Positions 34,855-44,492 of a stretch of 64,000 bases of DNA are shown piece after piece. The notes under the pieces are model-generated. The model was not told the origin of the DNA and did not search any database. It saw nothing but the letters and a program-made list of their open reading frames with translations. This DNA is from Rusavskia elegans (lineage: Eukaryota; Ascomycota; Lecanoromycetes; Teloschistales; Teloschistaceae): assembly GCA_011316305.1 (NCBI GenBank), contig SAUG01000067.1, positions 372,001 through 436,000 of the forward strand, read 5' to 3'. Every line of letters begins with the position of its first letter. Positions within the stretch are counted from its first letter, which is position 1. A program made the position numbers and the translations under genes.

Positions 34855-35400
34855 CTAATTAATTAATTAATTACGCGAAAATCGATTATTTAAATATTGT
34901 TTTTTAGAAAGTTAATATTCGAACTTCTAGTTAATATTCGAACTTCTAGTTAACTTCTAACTAACAACGAGTAGATTACTAATTAACTCTTTTTTTTAAA
35001 CGATAAACTATTAATTTTCTATTAATAAATAGTTTAAATAAATCAATTATTATATCAAACGGTACTTTTTTATAAAACTTCTAGTAAAATCTAACTATCG
35101 ATTAATTTAAAATTAATATACTATAAATATTAACTAAATTTTAACTTTATATAGATTTTAAATTAAATAAACGTACCAGATAACTTTATATCGACGTATT
35201 ATTCAAAGACGGATACTTGCCTCTAAGGTAGACTATTCTATTACTAAATTTAATAATAGTAAAAGCGATAAAAATAATATCTTTAAATAGATCTAAACGA
35301 ATCCGGATATATCTAAAAAAAAACCCTCGTCTTTAATATCCGATAATAAAGGAAAAGGTAAAAAAAACCAGCTTTTTCTATCGCCGTCTATCTTAGAGAT

Positions 35401-35558
35401 AGACTGGCCGTTTTGTCGGGTTTCGAACTCGGGTTCGTATCTCGGGTTCGAGTTTCTAATCGTATTAGGAAGAAGACTAACTTTAAATAGTAATTTAGAC
35501 GCGTTAACCACGTTTATCGCGAAGTCGGATCGCTATTTTGGTTCGAGGTAACCAGTCT
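35401..35558 (-). repeat. 158-bp short interspersed repeat, copy 1
   Basis: It begins AGACTGGCCGTTTTGTCGGG and ends with ACCAGTCT, so the termini are inverted. Read on the minus strand it has TGGTTAACGCG (near a Pol III A box) and, 71 bp later, GTTCGAAAC (a B box match). It is the least RIP-mutated copy. No clear target duplication is seen. Confidence 0.7.
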
Positions 35559-36233
35559 ATTTAGAAGGTAGGACGCCGCTATAAAATAGCTATAATAGCG
35601 GAAATTTAGCTAATAAATTATATTATAATTCTACTAATAAAAATATTTCTTTTATAAAAAATTATAAAATAGTTTAACGTATTCGTTTAAATAGGTATAT
35701 AATTATTTAATAGCAGATTTATATTCGATAAAAGTATATCTAGATTCTTTAAAAATAACGAAAATCTTCTTTTATCTACTTTTACGCTTTTAGAACTAAA
35801 GAAAACTCGTAGTCTAAATAAACTATATTGTATTAAAGATAATATTATTTTTCCAAGTATTATATACCGCTAAAAGAAAATAAATAAAGTAAATAAAATC
35901 GAAAAGATAATTACTAAAAAGAATATAAAGAAATTAGAACGAAATAAAATCTATATAATTCTTTTTTAATATACTATTATCGGAATTTCTATAGCTTTTT
36001 TTATAATATTGGCCGTCTATCTTCCAGCTCGTATAATATACGAAAATAGCACTCTAATACCAAACTATCAGCCTTTTTTCCTAGAAATACGATATTACCG
36101 TAATTAATTACCGCCGGAATCTTATTTTATGAATAATATATTAAAATATCCGTTTATAAAAAAATTTATAGAAATCGTTTAAATTAAAATAAAGAAACTA
36201 TAGAATAAAAATATTTAGAAGGAAATAGTATTT

Positions 36234-36391
36234 AGACTGGTCGTTTTGTCGGGTTTCGAATTCGAATTCGTATTACGGATTCGAGTTTCTAACCGTATTA
36301 GAAAGGAAATTAATTTTAAACAGTAATTTAGACGCGTTAGCCACGTTTATCGCGAAGTCGAATCGCTATTTTGATTCGAAGTAACCAATCT
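36234..36391 (-). repeat. 158-bp short interspersed repeat, copy 2
   Basis: Same length and order as copy 1 with mostly transition differences. TAGTATT(T/C) flanks both sides, an apparent target duplication of about 8-10 bp. Confidence 0.75.
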
Positions 36392-37047
36392 AGTAGTATT
36401 CGATACTATAATTTAATATAGTAAAAAGCCTATTCTTTTTATATAGATTTTTAAATAAAAACTCGATAAATAGAATTATCTAATTAAATTAAAGATACGT
36501 TTTTATATTAGAATTAACTTTTAGAATACCGATACTAATATTTACGCTGCTATTTTAATAATTCGTATCTTTTAAATATTTATAGCTATCGTTACGTATT
36601 TTAAACTCTAAATAAAATAGTATAATACGGTTAATATTTTCTCTAACTACGATATTAATAAGCTTATCTATATAAAATTTCTATTAGACTAGAAAGAATT
36701 AAAATCTATTTTTTTATAATTTTTTAAAACGTTCTATAGTCTAAAGCAGTTACCGGCGCTATAGTTTTACTATTTTTTTAAATATTTTAGTATATCTAGA
36801 ATTTTTAATAATATTCGAAACCGAATATTTATTTGTTTATAAATATATAATATTATTCTTTTTTATAGACGATATTTATATTATCTATAAAGACCGCTAT
36901 ATATAATATATTAAGAAATTTCCAGTAAAATTTTTTAAACGCTACGAAATAAAATATCTAGATAAAATATTCTAGTTTTTAGAAATTTATATTACTCGCG
37001 ATCGCGAAATCTATAAACTATTATTAAATCAAGATTTATATATCGAT

Positions 37048-37205
37048 AGACTGACCGTTTTATCGGGTTTCGAATCCGAGTTCGTATTCCGAATTCGAAT
37101 TTCTAATCGTATTAGAAAGGAAACTAACTTTAACTAGTAATTTAGACGTAATAGCCACGTTTATCGCGAAGTCGGGTCGCCATTTTAGTTCGAAATGGTC
37201 AGTCT
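37048..37205 (-). repeat. 158-bp short interspersed repeat, copy 3
   Basis: Ends are AGACTGACCGTTT and, in reverse, AGACTGACCATTT: a 13-bp inverted repeat with one mismatch. TATATCGAT flanks both sides, an apparent 9-bp duplication. Confidence 0.75.
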
Positions 37206-38180
37206 ATTATATCGATAAGATTATAAAGATATATAATATTAATTTATTAAATAAAATTTCTAAAATTCTATTTATTAGTTCCGAAATATTTACTAAAAAT
37301 ATAGATATAGCCGAATTCTAGTAAATTCTACTATATTAATAACTAGTCGGATTATTTAATTTCGCAGCCGTTATTACTCGCGTTAATATTAGTTATACCG
37401 TTTTAAAACTTTTAGAATTTTTAATAAATCAATCGAAATATTATTAAAAATTAGTAATTAAAATTATATAGTATTTAGAATATTATAGATTTTATTTAAT
37501 CGTCTTTAATATTAATATAACAAATTTTAATATATTATTTATCGTTTTATTAAATACTTTACTCGCTAATAATTTATTAATTCGGCGAAATTTATAGAAT
37601 TATATATTTAAATTATTCGGCGAAATAATAGATTGAAAAATTTTAAAATAGAAAATAGTTATAATAAATTTAATTAAAACCGAATTCTTTATAACTACCG
37701 CTAGTAGAAAAGAATTCCTATAGTAGAATCGGTTCTTTAAAAAAATATTATTTAATCTAAACTATAAACTATATATCTAAATTAATAATATATAAATAAT
37801 ATAAAGATTTTAGAATATTAATTTATAGTTCGTAATAAAGTTTTGATATATTAATATTTATTATTATTAGTTATACTAGAAAGTTTATAATAGAAATATA
37901 TCTATTAGATATATAGCTTCTATAATAATTCTAGTAAATAGCTTTATAAAAGCTTTTCCGGCTTAATATTATAAAAAATTTATAAATTTACTAAAATTCT
38001 AAAATCTACTTTTAAAAAAATATTATAATAGCGATTTTTCCGCCGCCGCTTTTAATATTATAAACATTACTAATATATCTAAATCTAGTTAAATTAAAAA
38101 GAAAAATAAAGTTTATAATAATATATAGTAGTAAGAATTAGAGTTAAAATTAAAAATATAAATAATTGACTCTAAAGGGA

Positions 38181-38403
38181 TATAAAAGCCTATATAACGG
38201 GATTATTATAAGAAAGTTATCTAAATTTCTCTAAAATAGTCGCTAAAATTACGTAATTTACCTATTTAGATATAATATCTACCCTATTAGGTTTAGCGTA
38301 TTTTAGTAACGGCTATATTCTATATAATTTAGTAACTCTATAGATTTTACTTCTCGTGTATCTCAATCAATACGATTATGTATCCACATCCAATCGTCCC
38401 ACA
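38181..38403 (+). repeat. right LTR of copia element
   Basis: Partner of 23768-23988. The left part is RIP-mutated; from about 38353 to the end at CCCACA it is unmutated. Confidence 0.85.
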
Positions 38404-38517
38404 CTGGATGTTAAGACCACGTTGGCAGCACCTTGAGTTTACCGAATTCTGATAAGAATAGAAAGGATATCATTTTCTAGGAAACACGCAGCACTTCACG
38501 GTGAACTCGGGGTCCCG

Positions 38518-39234
38518 TCAATACGCTCCACCACTAGCCGCACCCCCTCCAGCACTAGATCGATTTCGTCTCCGCCTCTCATGCTGCATGAAAGCACACC
38601 CACTAACGACAATCTCGTCCAACGTCGCCCCACTGATCGCTCCATTCGAAATATGCAGTTTCCCGATATTGCTCCACGAGAACAGGGAAGAGTCGAATTT
38701 GGCGATCCACTCTTTTCTGGCATTCACCAGGACCAGATCCGCACCCCATATGCCGTCGCACTCCCACCACAACCGCTGCCCGAACGCTGGGCTCATGAAG
38801 GCGTACGAGCGGCTGAAGATGCCCTCTGAATCCATCGAGACCGGTTGCCCGTGAAACTCGAGTTCGATGGTTCGTTTCATATTGTGGAACGTGGCGGTGC
38901 CGATGACGGCGGGGGTGGGGTTGTTGGCGCTCTGGGGTTGACTAATGGTCATGTGGGGCGTCGAGCTGAAAACGCCGCCGGAGTTCTGGTCAATGGTGTA
39001 TAGAGGGTGGGTTTTGTCTGCGTCGGCAATGGTCATGTGTCTCTGGGTGAGGCCATCTAGGTAGATGTGTAGGGTACGAGGGGTGTTGTAGTCGGGCGCG
39101 GGGGTAAGGCTGTTATGGGCGCGGTTCATCAAAGGAGAGTTGTGCGAGGTGGAGGGAGGGGCACGTTGAGGTAATGGATGAGGATGTAGGCCATGTTTCT
39201 CATCCGAGGCCATGTCTTTGTAGTCCATATTCAT
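38518..39234 (-). CDS. conserved-looking fungal protein, tubby/LURP-like fold possible
   Basis: This 238-residue single-exon frame starts at ATG. The first ~50 residues are polar, proline and histidine rich. The rest alternates short strands, such as TLHIYLDGL, PLYTIDQNS, IGTATFHNM, TIELEFHG and LHISNGAI. That pattern suggests a beta-sheet domain of the tubby C-terminal/LURP-one kind, but this is inference without alignment. No signal peptide or membrane segment is seen. The last residues are Arg/Ser/Gly rich. The stop is 115 bp from the right LTR of the copia element; the sequence has normal composition. Confidence 0.6.
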   Translation of the reverse strand: MNMDYKDMASDEKHGLHPHPLPQRAPPSTSHNSPLMNRAHNSLTPAPDYNTPRTLHIYLDGLTQRHMTIADADKTHPLYTIDQNSGGVFSSTPHMTISQPQSANNPTPAVIGTATFHNMKRTIELEFHGQPVSMDSEGIFSRSYAFMSPAFGQRLWWECDGIWGADLVLVNARKEWIAKFDSSLFSWSNIGKLHISNGAISGATLDEIVVSGCAFMQHERRRRNRSSAGGGAASGGAY

Positions 39235-39306
39235 GATGATTGATGTGGCTAGGGGTGTATTGACTCGTGAATGCAGTTTTACGGTGTAGTGGCGCAGGTT
39301 AGATCC

Positions 39307-39765
39307 TCAGAGGGAGCACCTGCAGTCCATATATCCCTGTAGTTGGCAAGCAGAGTATTCGATACCTCGATTTCGCAGCGCATGGAAACTGTTCCTATGA
39401 TCACTGATAGAACCTGTGAAGGACGTAGGCTGTAATTTGGACATCCTGGTCTGAGATTAGTCACAGTAGTAAGCATAGCCTGCACGATTGAGGTTCAGCC
39501 CATGGTGCGATACCACATCGTGGCAGGGTTGCTCGTAGGGAGGAGCTGAGCCTCGCTCGGAACTCTTGTAACGTATCGGCATGCCGGCAGTCAAAGCCTC
39601 AACAATGATCTGTGTAAGGCTCCTTGTGATGTTCGTGTCCATGTCACCGATGTCTTGAACAGGCTCTTCAAAGGGCAAGGAAACCTGAATACCGTGGGTG
39701 CCAATCTGCAATACTATTTTTAGAGCAGCCGCGCGAAGCGATCCGCAAGCGCCCCCGTAGTGCAT
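39307..39765 (-). CDS. doubtful small cysteine-containing protein
   Basis: A 102-residue frame (39765-39457) begins MHYGGACGSL and has consistent codon use. A possible intron (39513-39451, donor GTATCG, branch TGACTAATC, acceptor CTCAG) would join it in frame to 39450-39307, giving 131 residues with several cysteines near the end. Without splicing it ends AGYAYYCD. An upstream exon with a signal peptide may exist. I recognise no family, and it may not be a gene. Confidence 0.3.
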
Positions 39766-40051
39766 CTTCCAGTTCCAGCTCTCTCTTTCAGACTGTGCCT
39801 CGGTGTGCTCGTTCCTGTGTTATGTGACGTAGACGAGCTTTACCGTCGATGATCCGAAATTGCATGACGCTTCATACTTCCGACGTCTTGGTGGATCGCT
39901 TCTATATTGCGCTTGGATGTACGCTTAATACTATCTGAGCAGCTTGACGGTCATTGGATTGGGTAAAGCATGAGCTATAGTATTAATCAACCTCCTTCGA
40001 CAATCGTCAGCCAGCTGTGCAGGTTTCTTAGCACTGTCAACATAAGTCACG

Positions 40052-40796
40052 ATGCTTCTCCCTGAAGGTCTAAGCCTCTTGATTATCACACCAGTCTTCC
40101 AGCTATGTGTGGAAGGTACCCCTGTTTCGTCTGAAGTCACTAGCCAGCCCGATGCGCACAGAATTAATTTCCTCTCCTTGCGCATTGGTACTCCTCCAGA
40201 GTAAGTCAACGCGTCTATGGAAATCCCTTTGTATCTTGATTGATTCCTTCAGACCGTGGAACGATCACATTGGTCGGTACCCGCGGCTTTACCACGTCTG
40301 TCTTACCTTCTCCTGGGGCAACGAGATCCCCAGAGCTGCTGCTGCAGCGGTGATCGACTATACCAAGCGTAGAGTAATGGATGTTATCCGTATACACGGC
40401 GCTTTCAAAACGACGGCCGTTGTTGAACGTCGTGCCGGCCTGACTATCGATGTTCGGGCTTTCGAGGACTATAAGCTCAGGATGGATCCGCTACTTCCTG
40501 CAGTGGATCTCTTACAAATCTGCGGGTTCGATAAGGACAATAGTAGAAAGATGTGGGTGTACATCTTCAATGAGCACAATCAAAAAAAAATGCCGGTATA
40601 TCGTTACAGGAGGAAGATGACAAAAATAGCTCTTCGACGACAAGGACATCCTCATGAAACGACAATTACAAGTCGATCCTATCATAAAGACTTCGTGCAG
40701 GTAACCACAGCGGTAGTCGCTTCTAGCTTGCGCCTCGAGGCATATCACGCTGGTTTCGATTTACATCAATGGATGCAGTATCGTCGCTTTGGGTAA
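40052..40796 (+). CDS. secreted-like protein A of a tandem paralogous pair
   Basis: Two exons, 40052-40200 and 40253-40796 (52-bp intron, donor GTAAGT), give 230 residues. The N-terminus MLLPEGLSLLIITPVFQL is hydrophobic and may be a signal peptide or anchor. Exon 2 opens PWNDHIGRYPRLYHVCLTF and contains DLLQICGFD and MWVYIF. The downstream neighbour shares this order, the intron position and phase, and the intron length. I recognise no family. The C-terminal part after about residue 150 is basic and not shared. It lies 1.6 kb from the nested transposon block. Confidence 0.55.
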
Positions 40797-40856
40797 GAAA
40801 GATCCTCTAGACCATCCCCAGCGTCACGTTGGATCTGATTGCAGTTTTCGATTCAA

Positions 40857-41448
40857 ATGCTGCCGCCTCAATTCTCGGTATTTTTTCTAATCCTAGTATT
40901 GTCCGATTTTGCCGTGAACGCTGCGATCCTGCATTCTCGTTTTTCGTTAAGCGGGCGGCATGATCCGCTCCGTCTACCTTCCCATCCCAGTTCACCTCCG
41001 CAGTAGGTCAGGAATTTGGATTAGAAACTAATCAGACAATGTTGACATACTCAGACCCTGGGACGAGCATCTTTGCCGTGTTCCCGGCCTTTATGATATA
41101 TACCTAACCTTCACTTGGGGCACGACACTCTCCCGAGCAGCCATAGGGGCTCTACTAAACACCAGTCGACGAACACTTCGCATCATAATCAATGAAGGCC
41201 GCGGTGATCACCATATACCTGCGCCCTGGGATAGTATCGTCATCCCATACACGGGTCTTGAACTCGCAGCCAGTCCAGCCGAAAATGAATTCCTCACGTA
41301 CAGACAAGTCTATGAAGCGACGGACCTTCTACAGCTCTGTGGGTTTGACAGAGGGTTCCGTGATGAAATGTGGGCGTATATCTGGTTGGACGCCAGGCGG
41401 ATTGGGGCGATCAGTATTCAGTTGGTACGTCCCGACACTAGACCTTGA
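40857..41448 (+). CDS. secreted protein B of a tandem paralogous pair
   Basis: Exons 40857-41002 and 41055-41448 (52-bp intron, donor GTAGGT, branch ACTAATC) encode 179 residues. The first 22 residues, with core FSVFFLILVLSDFAVNA, are a good signal peptide. Exon 2 gives PWDEHLCRVPGLYDIYLTF, then TDLLQLCGFD and MWAYIW, matching protein A block by block. The start is only 60 bp after the stop of protein A, so this is a tandem duplication. A short 37-bp intron at 41425-41461 could give a different C-terminus with two more cysteines. Function unknown. Confidence 0.58.
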
Positions 41449-41705
41449 CGCGGGTTTTCAGATTTGTCAACTTCATGAAGAATGTTATTACTACAACATG
41501 CGGGTCCTGTTTATTGTATATTCTCGAGTAGACTAGTTCTTGATTTTTGCTGTCGTACTATTACTGTATTCTTGATCGATCTCAACGCTATGCGGCCAAA
41601 TTACCTTCCATACCCGCTATGCGATAAGCAAAAGAGTCTTGCCCTGTGATTAACTGTTTCCCATCAACACGACAAGTCTTCCTAGGTACTGTTATATGGG
41701 ACAAA

Positions 41706-42287
41706 TCAGAATCCACAGATACCGTCGTACGCCTCCAAGCTCTGGGACGCGTTCGGATTCTGTTGCACCAGAAAGTTATAGCAACTCTTCACCAGTGAAT
41801 CATCGAAATTTTCAGCCTGACCACAAAGGCAATTCTTCTGGGCTCTGGTATCCTCGCAGAAGAACTTGGGAGAGCCGCCGCAGTTATTGAATGCCTCTGC
41901 AATTTTCTTGCATCCCTGGCCGTCCTCGAACTGCCCCGCAAATTGCTGGGACAGAGGAACGGGACATTTGCCAGACCCGCCGTCTTCGATATCGTCAGTG
42001 GAAGACTCGTCGTCACCGCCTTCGCCGACCTCCAGATCCGGGTCTTGTTGTTCCTTCTTCTTTGGAGGATCGCCTTCTTCGTTCTCTTTCTTCTTCTGGT
42101 CCTCTTCTTTCTTTGGATTCTTCAGTCTTGTCGTATTGGGTCTGTTCAGCTGGTTGGTGCGTTGCGTTCCAGCTGGATCAGGCCCCACTCTCACCGCAAG
42201 ACTTTGGGGGCGAGGGTAGGCGTTGGCGACGGAGAGAAAGAAGGCGAAGAGGAAGGAGAGGAACAGCAAGGAGGATGTGGCGTGCAT
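41706..42287 (-). CDS. secreted cysteine-rich protein
   Basis: From ATG at 42287 the frame gives 193 residues. The signal peptide (SSLLFLSFLFAFFLSVANA) is strong; the open frame continues upstream but the added residues would bury it. A long charged, disordered linker rich in Lys, Glu and Asp follows. The last ~85 residues form a compact domain with eight cysteines, in blocks GKCPVP, GQGCKKI, NNCGGS, FFCED, KNCLCG, KSCYNF and DGICGF. Four disulfides are possible. The domain is not a CFEM pattern I recognise. It belongs to the secreted-protein island right of the transposons. Confidence 0.68.
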   Translation of the reverse strand: MHATSSLLFLSFLFAFFLSVANAYPRPQSLAVRVGPDPAGTQRTNQLNRPNTTRLKNPKKEEDQKKKENEEGDPPKKKEQQDPDLEVGEGGDDESSTDDIEDGGSGKCPVPLSQQFAGQFEDGQGCKKIAEAFNNCGGSPKFFCEDTRAQKNCLCGQAENFDDSLVKSCYNFLVQQNPNASQSLEAYDGICGF

Positions 42288-42789
42288 TTTGGTACAGTGA
42301 CTTATCTCACGCATTGGTGGGGTCTCCGATATGGCTGGCAGTCGAGGTATCGGATGCCCACCGCACCAGTTGAAGGGATAGGCCGATGGTCTTTGAACGG
42401 AGTGCGAGATTATCTGGGACGGACGAAAAGGAGACAAAAAGGCTCGATATACTGTGCTTCTATTCCACAGTAGAAGTGAAATAGAAAGGAAATGTACCGA
42501 AGAAGAAGTTGTACCTGATGTGGATGAAAGGGGATTTATATCAAAATCCTAGTGCTTACGAACTACACCCTCTCATTACTCCTACAGCCTTCATTGCACA
42601 GCCGCTGCCGGCCTCAGCCGCGGCGGCCATGCACTGGGCCTGCTGCAAGCACAAATCCCTATTCTAAGCTATATCCCGGCTGCATCTTATTGGTATCACG
42701 TTTGCTAGGCTTATACGTAGTTGTAGCTGGAGATGTCTAGTCGTCGTCGTGTGGCTTGTCAAATCGCAATGAGAAGTAACAACAGTCGA

Positions 42790-42835
42790 TATTTCGATAT
42801 TGGTTTTCGATATTGGTTTTCGATATATCGATTGT
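42790..42835. repeat. short tandem repeat, CGATATTGGTTTT-like unit
   Basis: Two full 14-bp units and flanking partial CGATAT units repeat in a row in intergenic DNA. Confidence 0.7.
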
Positions 42836-42910
42836 CAAGAACTTGCTACGTAGTTGATGATATAAGTACAGGATAATACTCGATAAGCGGTAGGTTTATA
42901 ACTTGGTACC

Positions 42911-42982
42911 GGACTTGGTTCTTAGGGACCTGGTTGGTGGTTGCTGTGGCCCACATTGCGATCGATTTTTTACACGACGAGG
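42911..42982 (+). repeat. dispersed intergenic repeat, copy 1
   Basis: It shares GTGGCCCACATTGCG and, farther on, ACGACGAGG plus ACTTGGTT with 50099-50174 in the same order. Identity looks roughly three quarters over about 75 bp. Confidence 0.6.
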
Positions 42983-43622
42983 CGAGTCAAGCTAGTGCCG
43001 GACTTTCTTCGGCAAAGAAGTCATGTTTTCGCTTTGACCGATTTTAGTGCTGCAAAAGTCTCTCTTGTCTGTCCGTGGCTATGATCATCTCCTGGTGAGT
43101 GCTTGCATCATATCGTAAAGATCTGAACGTTTTCGAATTTCAACATCGCGGCTGCAACATCTTCAACTTTAAACATTCAGTGTGGACGAAATCCTAAGAT
43201 GAATTTCGAAATCGCTGTACTGCAGTGTTTATATCTGCAGCAGATCCCTTTCATCAGATTGATGATGCATACTTCGGAATACACCGACATGACTACTTGC
43301 TAATGGTACGGCCTCAATGTGGCCGGCGTTATAGTCGGTTCATTAGCCGATGTACATCTGATTTTACCCTACGGTCCAAATTCCTTAAGCTCCACTCTCA
43401 AAGCTCCGCCATCTCCTGTACAAACGAACGTCAGTCCTCACTTCTCGTGCATCTCTGTAATAGGGGAGTTACCGATGTCCTTTGCCATGCCAGCCCGTCC
43501 CCGTGCACCACACATCGTCCAGACAGTGGTCAGAGCGGCGTATATATCGTACCAGGAACTGATCTCAGTCACGGCATTGCTAGACACACGTATCGCAAGC
43601 GAACGTCGTCCTGGAAATACAG

Positions 43623-44492
43623 CTAAATAAGGGAACGCATGAGCAGCTGACAGGATTTTGGACTCCCCATTGAGAACATTCGGGACTCACGAGGGGTTCT
43701 CATCACCCAGGGTAAGTCGGGACCAATACTTTTGCGAGCCTTCGATGCTGGAAATGCCCGGAACATTGTTTGCACCCACTTGAGAATCACTGTTGTTTTG
43801 GAAAGTCGCACTCCGCAGGTGACCCTTGGCTCGTACGATCTCATTATGAGTCCCAATCTCTTGTCATGACCTTACGATTGCCATCAGCGGCTGGACACTT
43901 CCTTCGGAACGGCACCTTACCTATATTCGTTGCGATCGCCCCCTGACGTCTACCGTTGAGCACGCATTTTGTAAACACGACCTCGGCTGCGACTATGATT
44001 TGCGAAAAATCGTCTGTATGCTCGTAATTGTCCGTCTGGAAAACCTCAAGCGAACATTTTCCGTCCGCTATAAGTACGATACTCTTAGCACGCTTTTTCA
44101 TAAAATCTCAAAATGTGGTCTTTTTGCCATCGCCAGATTGCATGAGGAGCTTTCGGCTTACCACTGGAGAATAGCCACGGCGTGGGATACGATGCGGTAC
44201 GGCCTGCTGGCACGAGTGGTGATGGTCGGCGTGGTCCAAAGGTTTTCTGGCCGGAGTTCACCATCTGATGCTCTACCAATTCTCTGCAACTTTGTAAGTT
44301 GAGATCATGGCCATATTGATCACCATTGCATTGGACGGTAGGTTCTTCCAGGTCCGTCTCCTGTGATACGGCCGAGGTATTGACCGGTGGTAAAGCGGCT
44401 GTCAAGGCATTCGGAGGGACGACTATCGGTTGCAGAGGCGATGCAACCGTCAACACAAGCAGAGCAAGGCCAACAGAACAGGAGTGCAGCAT
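43623..44492 (-). CDS. secreted cysteine-containing protein
   Basis: Three exons, 44492-44162, 44067-43916 and 43859-43623, join in phase to give 239 residues. A signal peptide is present (CSVGLALLVLTVASP). The mature part has VQCNGDQYGHDLNLQSC, then an FS-SADGKCSLEVF stretch formed across intron 1, then FTKCVLN and later SYEPRVTCG. The order C-x(n)-YG-LNxxSC, then DGKC, then KCV is one I have seen in many uncharacterised secreted proteins of filamentous ascomycetes. Introns are 94 and 56 bp; the second donor (GTGCCG) is weak, and the C-terminal end is the least certain part. Confidence 0.55.

Larger units (their letters stand above)
26862..35223. mobile_element. TIR DNA element inserted in copia, itself split by a gypsy element
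   Basis: The left end reads AGGGCAAGTAGCTG and the right end, reversed, reads GAGGCAAGTATCCG, an imperfect inverted repeat. TA lies on both sides (26860-26861 and 35224-35225). Without the gypsy insert it is about 0.94 kb and shows no coding frame, so it is probably a non-autonomous mariner-like element. Copia coding resumes on both sides. It is less RIP-mutated than its neighbours, with some CpA and TpG left. Confidence 0.6.
35226..38170 (+). pseudogene. copia reverse transcriptase-RNase H relic
   Basis: After removing three short inserted repeats, frames near 36440-37040 give the copia RT order: a YAATLAIRIF-like block, a YDTVNAF-like block, LKQLPALQFYYF (for LKQSPxLW) and a YLYYL segment at the VDD active site. 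From 37210 a VGLFNFAAVITRVNISYTV block matches the copia RNase H linker region. Confidence 0.7.
23768..38403 (+). mobile_element. Ty1/copia LTR retrotransposon, RIP-inactivated, interrupted by nested elements
   Basis: Direct repeats bound the block: left LTR 23768-23988 and right LTR 38181-38403, flanked by the same five bases CTGGA (23763-23767 and 38404-38408). A purine stretch (TCTAAAGGGA) lies just before the right LTR. Read through RIP stops, the left half gives a gag CCHC-like knuckle, protease and integrase; the right half gives reverse transcriptase and RNase H in copia order (integrase before RT). Removing the inserted 8.36-kb element and three short repeats leaves about 5.8 kb, a normal copia size. 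CpA and TpG are nearly absent inside. Confidence 0.88.
42288..43622. other. intergenic region with small repeats
   Basis: No credible gene is seen in this 1.3 kb. It holds a tandem of CGATATTGGTTTT units (about 42790-42835) and one copy of a dispersed repeat (42911-42982). The frames at 43225-43630 overlap each other and lack family features. Confidence 0.55.

Noticed and set aside
35293..35511. 72-residue ORF in the AT block
   Set aside because: It lies mostly across repeat copy 1, the least RIP-mutated stretch, so it is a chance frame.
35401..37205. The 158-bp repeats as true tRNA genes
   Set aside because: Box spacing is long and no cloverleaf with a proper anticodon arm could be drawn; they are at most tRNA-derived.
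23900..38350. CRISPR-like or satellite array in the AT block
   Set aside because: The repeated sequences are LTRs and three spaced interspersed repeats; there is no regular repeat-spacer pattern.
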